Positions 10,482 through 22,400 of a stretch of DNA of 64,000 nucleotides are shown piece by piece. The stretch is from Chamaea fasciata (Eukaryota; Chordata; Aves; Passeriformes; Sylviidae): positions 1-64,000 of the forward strand of contig JARCOQ010000184.1 of NCBI GenBank assembly GCA_029207755.1, written 5' to 3'. The position numbers and the translations under genes were made by a program. Under the pieces are notes generated by a model, which ran no database searches, was not told where the DNA came from, and saw nothing but the letters and a program-made list of their open reading frames with translations. Each line of letters opens with the position of its first letter. Within the stretch, counting starts at the first letter, position 1.

Positions 10482-13400
10482 CCTTCTTTGAGACCAACTT
10501 TGTGTGGCGGGCACACGGCCCCGACATCTACAATCCCGAACGGAACAGGATTTCTTCCAGATGCAAGCTGCCACAAGTTGGATGCCCGGCGTCCCTTGGA
10601 GGGCCAAAGGTCTCCTACTAACAGACATCAGGAACCTGGGCAGCTGACTTTACTTACCCCTGGAAAGAAGCCATCCTTTGTTCCCAACTCCTTCAGCAGG
10701 GCACCCGGCTCCGGCCACCTACAATCCCGAACGGAACAGGATTTCTTCCAGATGCAAGCTGCCACAAGCAGGAAGCCTGGCTTCCCTTGGAGGGCCAAAG
10801 GCCTCCTACAAACTGACATCAGGCACCTGGGCAGCTGACTTTACTTACCCCTGGAAACAGGCCCTCATTTGTGCCTAACTCCTTCAGCCGGGCACCAGGC
10901 CTCGGCCACCTACAATCCCAAACGAAACAGGATTTCTTCCAGATGCAAGCTGCCACAAACTGGAAGACTAGTTTCCCTTGGAGGGCCAAAGGCCTCCTAC
11001 AAACTGACATCAGGCACCTGGGCAGCTGACTTTACTTACCCCTGGAAACAGGCCATCCTTTGTGCCCAACTCCCTCTGCCGGGCACCTGGCCTCGGCCAC
11101 CTACAATCCCGAACGGAACAGGATTTCTTCCAGATGCAAGCTGCCACAAACTGGAAGACTTGCTTCCCTTGGAGGGCCAAAGGCCTCCTACAAACTGACA
11201 TCAGGCACCTGGGCAGCTGACTTTTCTTACCCCTGGAAACAGGCCATCATTTGTGCCCAACTCCCTCTGCCGGGCACCTGGCCTCGGCCACCTACAATCC
11301 CGAACGGAACAGGATTTCTTCCAGATGCAAGCTGCCACAAGCGGGAAGCCTGGCTTCCCATGGAGGGCCAAAGGCCTCCTAGAAACTGACATCAAGCACC
11401 TGGGCAGCTGACTTTACTTACCCCTGGAACCAGGTCATCATTTGTGCCCAACTCCCTCTGTCGGGCACCTGGCCTCGGCCACCTACAATCCCGAATGGAA
11501 CAGGATTTCTTCCAGATGCAAGCTGCCACAAACTAGAAGACTAGTTTCCCTTGGAGGGCCAAAGGCCTCCTAAAAACTGACATCAGGCACCTGGGCAGCT
11601 GACTTTACTTACCCCTGGAAACAGGCCATCCTTTGTGCCCAACTCCCTCTGCCGGGCACCTGGCCTCGGCCACCTACAATCCCGAACGGAAGAGGATTTC
11701 TTCCAGATGCAAGCTGCCACAAACTGGAAGACTTGCTTCCCTTGGAGGGCCAAAGGCCTCCTACAAACTGACATCAGGCACCTGGGCAACTGACTTTTCT
11801 TACCCCTGGAAACAGGCCATCATTTGTGCCCAACTCCCTCTGCCGGGCACCTGGCCTCGGCCACCTACAATCCCGAACGGAACAGGATTTCTTCCAGATG
11901 CAAGCTGCCACAAGCGGGAAGCCTGGCTTCCCATGGAGGGCCAAAGGCGTCCTAAAAACTGACATCAAGCACCTGGGCAGCTGACTTTACTTACCCCTGG
12001 AAACAGGCCATCATTTGTGCCCAACTCCCTCTGCCAGGCACCTGGCCTCGGCCACCAATAATCCTGAACGGAACAGGATTTCTTCCAGATGCAAGCTGCC
12101 ACAAACTAGAAGACTAGTTTCCCTTGGAGGGCCAAAAGCCTCCTACAAACTGACATCAGGGACCTGGGCGTCTGACTTTACTTACCCCTAGAAACAGGCC
12201 ATCCTTTGTGCCCAACTCCCTCTGCCGGGCACCTGGCCTCGGCCACCTACAATCCCGAACGGAACAGGATTTCTTCCAGATGCAAGCTGCCACCAGCTGG
12301 AAGCCTGGCTTCCCATGGAGGGCCAAAGGCCTCCTAGAAACTGACATCAAGCACCTGGGCAGCTGACTTTACTTACCCCTGGAACCAGGTCATCATTTGT
12401 GCCCAACTCCCTCTGTCGGGCACCTGGCCTCGGCCACCTACAATCCCAAATGGAACAGGATTTCTTCCAGATGCAAGCTGCCACAAACTAGAAGACTAGT
12501 TTCCCTTGGAGGGCCAAAGGCCTCCTAAAAACTGACATCAGGCACCTGGGCAGCTGACTTTACTTACCCCTGGAAACAGGCCATCCTTTGTGCCCAACTC
12601 CCTCTGCCGGGCACCAGGCTTCGGCCACCTACAATCCCAAACGGAACAGGATTTCTTCCAGATGCAAGCTGCCACAAGCTGGAAGCCTGGCTTCCCTTGG
12701 AGGGCCAAAGGCCTCCTACAAACTGACATCAGGCACCTGGGCAGCTGACTTTACTTACTCCTGGGAAAAGGCCATCTTTGTGTCCATCTCCGTGTGGCGG
12801 GAACCCAGGTCAGGAGACCTACAATCCCGAACGGAACAGGATTTCTTCCAGATGCACGCTTCCACAAGTTGGAAGCCCGGCATTCCATGGAGGGCCAAAG
12901 GCCTCCTACAAACTGACTTCAGGCACCTGAGCTGCTGACTTTACTTACCCCTGGAAACAGGCCATCCTTTGTGCCACACTCCGTGTGGCGGGCACCCGGC
13001 ATATGACACCTTCAATCCCGAACGGAACAGGATTTCTTTCAGATGCAAACTGCTACAAACAGGAAGACTGGAATCCTTTGGAGGGCCAAAAGCCTCCTAA
13101 AAACTGACATCAGGCACGTGGTTAGGTGACTTTACTTACTCCTAGAAACAGGCCATCCTTTGTGCCCAACTCCACGGCCAGGCACCCGGGCTCGGCCACC
13201 TACAATCCCAAACGGAACAGGATTTCTTCCAGATGCAAACTTCCACATGTCGGAAGCGCGGCTTCCCTTGGAGGGCCAAAGGCCTCCTACAAACTGACAT
13301 CAGGCACCTGGGCAGCTGACTTTACATACCCCTGGAAACAGGCCATCCTTTGTGCCCAACTCCCTCTGCCGGGTACCCGGCCTCGGCCACCTACAATCCC

Positions 13401-15626
13401 GAACGGAACAGGATTCTTCCAGATGCAAGCTGCACAAGTTGGAAGCCTGGCTTCCCTTGGAGGGCCAAAGGCCTCCTACAAACTGACATCAGGCACCTGG
13501 GCAGCTGACTTTCCTTACCCCTGGAAACCCGCCATCCTTTGTGCCCAACTCCCTCTGTCGCGCACCTGGCCTCAGCCACATACAATCCCTACCAAAACTG
13601 GATTTCTTCCATATGCAAGCTGACACAAGCTGGAAGGCTAGCTTCTCTTGGAGGGCCAAAGGCCTCCTAAAAACTGACATCAGGCTCGTGGACAGGAGAC
13701 TTAACCAATCCCTGGAAAAAAACCATCCTTTGTGCCCAACTCCCTCGGTGAGGCAGGCGGCATCGGCCACCTACAATCCCGAACGGAACAGGATTTCTTC
13801 CAGATGGAAGCTGCCACAAGCTGGAAGGCTGGCTTCCCTTGGAGGGGCAAAGGCCTCCTACAAACTGACATCAGGCACCTGGGCAGCTGACTTTACTTAC
13901 CCCTGGAAACAGGCCATCCTTTGTTCCCAACTCCCTCTGCCGGGCACCCGGCTTCGGGAACCTACAATCTTGAACGGAAAGGGATTTTTTCCAGATGCAA
14001 GCTGCCTTGATCAGGAAGACTAGCATCACTTGGACATCCAAAGGCCTGCTACAAACTGACATCAGGCACCTGGGCAGCTGACTTTACTTACCCGTGGAAA
14101 CAGGCCATCCTTTGTGCCCAACTCCCTCACCCGGGCACCAGGCCTCGGTCACATACGATGCCAAATGGAACAGGATTTCTTCAAGATGCAAGCTGCCACA
14201 AGCTAGAAGCCTGGCTGCTCTTGGAGGGCCAAAGGCCTCCTACAAACTGACATCAGGCACCTGGGCAGCAGCCTTTACTTACCTCTGGAAACAGGTAATC
14301 CTTTGTGCCCAACTCCCTCTGCCGGGCACCCAGGCTCGGCCACCTACATTCCTGAACGGAACAGGATTTCTTCCAGATGCAAGCAGCCACAATTCTGAAG
14401 CCTGTTTTCGCGTAGAGCGCCAAAGGCCTCCTACAAACTGACATCAGGCACCTGGGCAGCTGACTTTACTTACCCCTGTAAAGAAGCTCTTCTTTGAGAC
14501 CAACTTTCTGTGGCGGGCTCACGGCCCCGATATCTACAATCCCGAACAAAACAGGATTTCTCGTAGATGCAAGCTGCCACAAGTTGGAAGCCGGGCTTCC
14601 CGTGGAGGGCCAAAGGCCTCCTACAAACTGACATCATGTATCTGGCTAGGTGACTTTACTTACCCCAGGAAGCAGGCCATCATTTGTGCCCAACACCCAC
14701 TGCCGGGCACCCGGCCTCGGCCACCTACACTCCCGAACGGAACAGGATTTCTTCCAGATGCAAGATGCCACAAGTTGGAAGGCTGACTTCCCTTGGAGGT
14801 CCAAAGGCCTCCTACAAACTGACATCAGGCACCTGGGCAGCTGACTTTACTTACCCTTGGAAGCAGGCAATGCTTTGTGTCCAACTCCCTCTGCCGGGCA
14901 CCAGGCCTCGCCACCTACAATCCCGAACGGAACAGGATTTCTTCCAGATGCAAGCTGCCACAAGTTGGAAGCCTGGCTTGCCTTGGAGGGAGAAAGGCCT
15001 CATACAAACTGACATCAGGCACCTGGGCAGCTGACTTTACTTCCCCAGGAAACAGGCCATCCTCTGTGCCCAGCTCCCTCTGCCGGGCACCCGGCCTCGG
15101 CCACCTACAATCCCGAACTGAACAGGATTTCTTCCAGATGCAAGCTGCCAAATGCTGGAAGGCTGGCTTCCCTTGGAGGCTTAAAGGCCTCCTACAAACT
15201 GACGTCAGGCACCTGGGCAGCTGACTTTACTTACTCCTGGGAAAGGCCATCTTTGTGTCCAACTCCGTGTGGCGGGAACCCAGGCTAGGACACCTACAAT
15301 CCCGAACGGAACAGGATTTCTTCCAGATGCACGCTTCCACAAGTTGGAAGCCCGGCATCCCATGGAGGGCCAAAGGCCTCCTACAAACTGACATCAGGCA
15401 CCTGGGCTGCTGACTTTACTTACCCCTGGAAACAGGCCATCCTTTCTGCCCAACTCACTCCGCCAGGCATTCGGCCTCGGCCACCTACAATCCCGAACAA
15501 AACAAGATTTCTTCCAGATGCAAGCTGCCACAAAAAGGAAGCCCGGCTTTCCGCCAAGGGCTAAACCTCTTACAAACTGACATCAGGCACCTGGGCAGCT
15601 GACTTTACTTACCTCTGGAAAGAAGC
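10482..15626 (+). repeat. HOR unit A4, 27 monomers (5,145 bp), with trimer expansion
   Basis: Order: R, S, k, then l-m-Q, l-m-Q, P-Q, n, T, U, V, W, X, Y, Z, a, b, c, d, e, f, g, h. Type l has aactggaagacttgcttccc and a cttttcttac end; m has aagcgggaagcctgg. The extra length over A1-A3 comes from the repeated trimer after k. Private changes include gtgccacactccg in U (12,97x), taccaaaactgg and catatgcaagc in X, and ggaaagggatttt in Z. Near 15,550 the h monomer reads ggctaaacctc, two bases shorter than ggctaaaggcctc elsewhere. Confidence 0.83.
11054..12199 (+). repeat. Two tandem copies of a 3-monomer unit l-m-Q (573 bp each)
   Basis: 11054-11626 and 11627-12199 carry the same three-monomer series with a 573-bp offset (3 x 191): l (aagacttgcttccc), m (aagcgggaagcctgg, ending in an AAG CACC variant), Q (aactagaagactagtttccc). 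The second copy has private changes: ggaagaggatttc in l, gggcaactgac, gcgtcctaaaaac in m, and ccaccaataatcctg in Q. A partial third unit (P-Q) follows at 12200-12581. In copy B the third unit is complete. Confidence 0.85.
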
Positions 15627-18600
15627 CCTCCTTTGAGACCAACTTTGTGTGGCGGGCACACGGCCCCGACATCTACAATCCCGAACGGAACAGGATTTCT
15701 TCCAGATGCAAGCTGCCACAAGTTGGATGCCCGGCTTCCCTTGGAGGGCCAAAGGTCTCCTACTAACAGACATCAGGAACCTGGGCAGCTGACTTTACTT
15801 ACCCCTGGAAAGAAGCCATCATTTGTTCCAAACTCCTTCAGCAGGGCACCCGGCTCCGGCCACCTACAATCCCGAACGGAACAGGATTTCTTCCAGATGC
15901 AAGCTGCCACAAGCAGGAAGCCTGGCTTCCCTTGGAGGGCCAAAGGCCTCCTACAAACTGACATCAGGCACCTGGGCAGCTGACTTTACTTACCCTTGGA
16001 AACAGGCCCCCATTTGTGCCTAACTCCCTCTGCCGGGCACCTGGCCTCGGCCACCTACAATCCCGAACGGAACAGGATTTCTTCCAGATGCAAGCTGCCA
16101 CAAGCTGGAAGCCTGGCTTCCCATGGAGGGCCAAAGGCCTTTTACAAACTGACATCAGGCACCTGGGCATCTGACTTTACTTACCCCTGGAAACAGGCCA
16201 TCCTTTGTGCCCAACTCCCTCTGCCGGGCACCTGGCCTCGGCCACCTACAATCCCAAACGGAACAGGATTTCTTCCAGATGCAAGCTGCCACAAACTGGA
16301 AGACTAGTTTCCCTTGGAGGGCCAAAGGCCTCCTACAAACTGACATCAGGCACCTGGGCAGCTGACTTTACTTACCCCTGGAAACAGGCCATCCTTTGTG
16401 CCCAACTCCCTCTGACGGGCACCTGGCCTTGACCACCTACAATCCCGAACGGAACAGGATTTCTTCCAGATGCAAGCTGCCACAAACTGGAAGACTTGCT
16501 TCCCTTGGAGGGCCAAAGGCCTCCTACAAACTGACATCAGGCACCTGGGCAGCTGACTTTTCTTACCCCTGGAAACAGGCCATCATTTGTGCCCAACACC
16601 CTCTGCCGTGCACCCGGCCTCGGCCACCTACACTCCCGAACGGAACAGGATTTCTTCCAGATGCAAGCTGCCACAAGTTGGAAGGCTGACTTCCCTTGGA
16701 GGTCCAAAGGCCTCCTACAAACTGACATCAGGCACCTGGGCAGCTGACTTTACTTACTCCTGGGAAAAGGCCATCTTTGTGTCCAACTCCGTGTGGCGGG
16801 AACCCAGGCTAGGACACCTACAATCCCGAACGGAACAGGATTTCTTCCAGATGCACGCTTCCACAAGTTGGAAGCCCGGCATCCCCTGGAGGGCCAAAGG
16901 CCTCCTATAAACTGACATCAGGCACCTGGGCTGCTGACTTTACTTACCCCTGGAAACAGGCCATCCTTTGTGCCCAACTCCGTGTGGCGGGCGCCCGGCA
17001 TATGACACCTTCAATCCCGAACGGAACAGGATTTCTTCCAGATGCAAACTGCTACAAACAGGAAGACTGGAATCCTTTGGAGGGCCAAAAGCCTCCTACA
17101 AACTGACATCAGGCACGTGGTTAGGTGACTTTACTTACTCCTAGAAAGAGGCCATCGTTTGTGCCCAACTCCACGGCCAGGCACCCGGGCTCGGCCACCT
17201 ACAATCCCAAACGGAACAGGATTTCTTCCAGATGCAAACTTCCACATGTCGGAAGCGCGGCTTCCCTTGGAGGGCCAAAAGCCTCCTACAAACTGACATC
17301 AGGCACCTGGGCAGCTGACTTTACATACCCCTGGAAACAGGCCATCCTTTGTGCCCAACTCCCTCTGCCGGGTACCCGGCCTCGGCCACCTACAATCCCG
17401 AACGGAACAGGATTCTTCCAGATGCAAGCTGCACAAGTTGGAAGCCTGGCTTCCCTTGGAGGGCCAAAGGCCTCCTACAAACTGACATCCGGCACCTGGG
17501 CAGCTGACTTTCCTTACCCCTGGAAACCCGCCATCCTTTGTGCCCAACTCCCTCTGTCGGGCACCTGGCCTCAGCCACATACAATCCCTAACAAAACTGG
17601 ATTTCTTCCAGATGCAAGCTGACACAAGCTGGAAGGCTAGCTTCTCTTGGAGGACCAAAGGCCTCCTAAAAACTGACATCAGGCTCGTGGACAGGAGACT
17701 TAACCAATCCCTGGAAAGAAGCCATCCTTTGTGCCCAACTCCCTCAGTGAGGCAGGCGGCATCGGCCACCTACAATCCCGAACGGAACAGGATTTCTTCC
17801 AGATGCAAGCTGCCACAAGCAGGAAGCCTGGCTTCCCTTGGAGGGCCAAAGGCCTCCTACAAACTGACATCAGGCACCTGGGCAGCTGACTTTACTTACC
17901 CCTGGAAACAGGCCATCCTTTGTTCCCAACTCCCTCTGCCGGGCACCCGGCTTCGGGAACCTACAATCTTGAACGGAACAGGATTTTTTCCAGATGCAAG
18001 CAGCCTTGATCAGGAAGACTAGCATCACTTGGACAGCCAAAGGCCTGCTACAAACTGACATCAGGCACCTGGGCAGCTGACTTTACTTACCCGTGGAAAC
18101 AGGCCATCCTTTGTGCCCAACTCCCTCACCCGGGCACCAGGCCTCGGTCACATACGATGCCAAAGGGAACAGGATTTCTTCAAGATGCAAGCTGCCACAA
18201 GCTAGAAGCCTGGCTGCTCTTGGAGGGCCAAAGGCCTCCTACAAACTGACATCAGGCACCTGGGCAGCAGCCTTTACTTACCTCTGGAAACAGGTAATCC
18301 TTTGTGCCCAACTCCCTCTGCCGGGCACCCAGGCTCGGCCACCTACATTCCTGAACGGAACAGGATTTCTTCCAGATGCAAGCAGCCACAATTCTGAAGC
18401 CTGTTTTCGCGTAGAGCGCCAAAGGCCTCCTACAAACTGACATCAGGCACCTGGGCAGCTGACTTTACTTACCCCTGTAAAGAAGCTCTTCTTTGAGAGC
18501 AACTTTGTGTGGCGGGCTCACGGCCCCGATATCTACAATCCCGAATGGAACAGGATTTCTCGTAGATGCAAGCTGCCACAAGTTGGAAGCCTGGCTTCCC

Positions 18601-19438
18601 GTGGAGGGCCAAAGGCCTCCTACAAACTGACATCATGTATCTGGCTAGGTGACTTTACTTACCCCAGGAAGCAGGCCATCATTTGTGCCCAACACCCACT
18701 GCCGGGCACCCGGCCTCGGCCACCTACACTCCCGAACGGAACAGGATTTCTTCCAGATGCAAGATGCCACAAGTTGGAAGGCTGACTTCCCTTGGAGGTC
18801 CAAAGGCCTCCTACAAACTGACATCAGGCACCTGGGCAGCTGACTTTACTTACCCTTGGAAGCAGGCAATGCTTTGTGCCCAACTCCCTCTGCCGGGCAC
18901 CCGGCCTCGGCCACCTACAATCCCAAATGGAACAGGATTTCTTCCAGATGCAAGCTGCCACAAGTTGGAAGCCTGGCTTGCCTTGGAGGCTTAAAGGCCT
19001 CCTACAAACTGACGTCAGGCACCTGGGCAGCTGACTTTACTTACTCCTGGGAAAGGCCATCTTTGTGTCCAACTCCGTGTGGCGGGAACCCAGGCTAGGA
19101 CACCTACAATCCCGAACGGAACAGGATTTCTTCCAGATGCACGCTTCCACAAGTTGGAAGCCCGGCATCCCATGGAGGGCCAAAGGCCTCCTACAAACTG
19201 ACATCAGGCACCTGGGCTGCTGACTTTACTTACCCCTGGAAACAGGCCATCCTTTCTGCCCAACTCACTCCGCCAGGCATTCGGCCTCGGCCACCTACAA
19301 TCCCGAACAAAACAAGATTTCTTCCAGATGCAAGCTGCCACAAAAAGGAAGCCTGGCTTTCCGCCGAGGGCTAAAGGCCTCTTACAAACTGACATCAGGC
19401 ACCTGGGCAGCTGACTTTACTTACCTCTGGAAAGAAGC
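15627..19438 (+). repeat. HOR unit A5, 20 monomers (3,812 bp)
   Basis: Order: R, S, k-like (cccccatttgtgcctaac), l/k-like (~16200), l-like with tctgacgggcacctgg (~16391), d-like (caacaccctctgccgtgc, ~16582), g-like (cccaggctaggac with the cccctgg variant, ~16773), U, V, W, X, Y, Z, a, b, c, d, e/f hybrid, g, h. Here the short d-g pair directly precedes U, a juxtaposition not seen in A1-A4. Y differs from other units: it has normal gatgcaagctgccacaagcagg in its second half, so it is a Y/S hybrid. The e/f hybrid at ~18,872 is independent of the one in A2 (it keeps cttgccttggaggcttaaagg). Confidence 0.82.
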
Positions 19439-22400
19439 CCTGCTTTGAGACCAATTTTGTGTGGCGGGCACACGGCCCCGACATCTACAATCCCGAACGG
19501 AACAGGATTTCTTCCAGATGCAAGCTGCCACAAGTTGGATGCCCGGCTTCCCTTGGAGGGCCAAAGGTCTCCTACTAACAGACATCAGGAACCTGGGCAG
19601 CTGACTTTACTTACCCCTGGAAAGAAGCCATCCTTTGTTCCCAACTCCTTCAGCAGGGCACCCGGCTCCGGCCACCTACAATCCCGAACGGAACAGGATT
19701 TCTTCCAGATGCAAGCTGCCACAAGCAGGAAGCCTGGCTTCCCTTGGAGGGCCAAAGGCCTCCTACAAACTGACATCAGGCACCTGGGCTGCTGACTTTA
19801 CTTACCCCTGGAAACAGGCCATCCTTTCTGCCCAACTCACTCCGCCAGGCATTCGGCCTCGGCCACCTACAATCCCGAACAAAACAAGATTTCTTCCAGA
19901 TGCAAGCTGCCACAAAAAGGAAGCCCGGCTTTCCGCCGAGGGCTAAAGGCCTCTTACAAACTGACATCAGGCACCTGGGCAGCTGACTTTACTTACCTCT
20001 GGAAAGAAGCCCTCCTTTGAGACAAACTTTGTGTGGCGGGCACACGGCCCCGACATCTACAATCCCGGACGGAACAGGATTTCTCGTAGATGCAAGCTGT
20101 CACAAGTTGGAAGCCTGGCTTCCCGTGGAGGGCCAAAGGCCTCCTACAAACTGACATCATGTATCTGGCTAGGTGACTTTACTTACCCCTGGAAGCAGGC
20201 CATCATTTGTGCCCAACACCCTCTGCCGGGCACCCGGCCTCGGCCACCTACACTCCCGAACGGAACAGGATTTCTTCCAGATGCAAGCTGCCACAAGTTG
20301 GAAGGCTGACTTCCCTTGGAGGTCCAAAGGCCTCCTACAAACTGACATCAGGCACCTGGGCAGCTGACTTTACTTACCCTTGGAAGCAGGCAATGCTTTG
20401 TGCCCAACTCCTTCTGCCGGGCACCCGGCCTCGGCCACCTACAATCCCAAATGGAACAGGATTTCTTCCAGATGCAAGCTGCCACAAGTTGGAAGCCTGG
20501 CTTCCCTTGGAGGGACAAAGGCCTCCTACAAACTGACATCAGGCACCTGGGCAGCTGACTTTACTTACCCCTGGAAACAGGCCATCATATGTGCCCAACG
20601 CCATCTGCCGGGCACCTGGCCTCGGCCACCTACAATCCCGAACGGAACAGGATTTCTTCCAGATGCAAGCTGCCACCAGCTGGAAGCCTGGCTTCCCATG
20701 GAGGTCCAAAGGCTTCCTAGAAACTGACATCAAGCACCTGGGCAGCTGACTTTACTTACCCCTGGAACCTGGTCATCATTTGTGCCCAACTCCCTCAGTC
20801 GGGCACCTGGCCTCGGCCACCTACAATCCCGAATGGAACAGGATTTCTTCCAGATGCAAGCTGCCACAAACTAGAAGACTAGTTTCCCTTGGAGGGCCAA
20901 AGGCCTCCTACAAACTGACATCAGGCCCCTGGGCGTCTGACTTTACTTACCCCTGGAAACAGGCCATCCTTTGTGCCCAACTCCCTCTGCCGGGCACCAG
21001 GCTTCGGCCACCTACAATCCCGAACTGAATAGGATTTCTTCCAGATGCAAGCTGCCAAATGCTGGAAGGCTGGCTTCCCTTGGAGGCTTAAAGGCCTCCT
21101 ACAAACTGACGTCAGGCACCTGGGCAGCTGACTTTACTTACTCCTGGGAAAGGCCATCTTTGTGTCCAACTCCGTGTGGCGGGAACCCAGGCTAGGACAC
21201 CTACAATCCCGAACGGAACAGGATTTCTTCCAGATGCACGCTTCCACAAGTTGGAAGCCCGGCATCCCATGGAGGGCCAAAGGCCTCCTACAAACTGACA
21301 TCAGGCACCTGGGCTGCTGACTTTACTTACCCCTGGAAACAGGCCATCCTTTCTGCCCAACTCACTCCGCCAGGCATTCGGCCTCGGCCACCTACAATCC
21401 CGAACAAAACAAGATTTCTTCCAGATGCAAGCTGCCACAAAAAGGAAGCCCCGGCTTTCCGCCGAGGGCTAAAGGCCTCTTACAAACTGACATCAGGCAC
21501 CTGGGCAGCTGACTTTACTTACCTCTGGAAAGAAGCCCTCCTTTGAGACAAACTTTGTGTGGCGGGCACACGGCCCCGACATCTACAATCCCGGACGGAA
21601 CAGGATTTCTCGTAGATGCAAGCTGTCACAAGTTGGAAGCCTGGCTTCCCGTGGAGGGCCAAAGGCCTCCTACAAACTGACATCAGGCACCTGGGCAGCT
21701 GACTTTTCTTACCCCTGGAAACAGGCCATCCTTTGTGCCCAACTCCCTCTGCCGGGCACCTGGCCTCGGCCACCTACAATCCCGAACGGAACAGGATTTC
21801 TTCCAGATGCAAGCTGCCACCAGCTGGAAGCCTGGCTTCCCATGGAGGGCCAAAGGCCTCCTAGAAACTGACATCAAGCACCTGGGCAGCTGACTTTACT
21901 TACCCTTGGAACCAGGTCATCATTTGTGCCCAACTCCCTCTGTCGGGCACCTGGCCTCGGCCACCAATAATCCCGAATGGAACAGGATTTCTTCCAGATG
22001 CAAGCTGCCACAAACTAGAAGACTAGTTTCCCTTGGAGGGCCAAAGGCCTCCTAAAAACTGACATCAGGCACCTGGGCAGCTGACTTTACTTACCCCTGG
22101 AAACAGGCCATCATTTGTGCCCAACTCCCTCTTCCGGGAACCAGGCTTCGGCCACCTACAATCCCAAACGGAACAGGATTTCTTCCAGATGCAAGCTGCC
22201 ACAAGCTGGAAGCCTGGCATCCCTTTTAGGGCCAAAGGCCTCCTACAAACTGACATCAGGCACCTGGGCAGCTGACTTTACTTACTCCTCGGAAAAGGCC
22301 ATCTTTGTGTCCAACTCCGTGTGGCGGGAACCCAGGTCAGGGGACCTACAATCCCGAACGGAACAGGATTTCTTCCAGATGCACGCTTCCACAAGTTGGA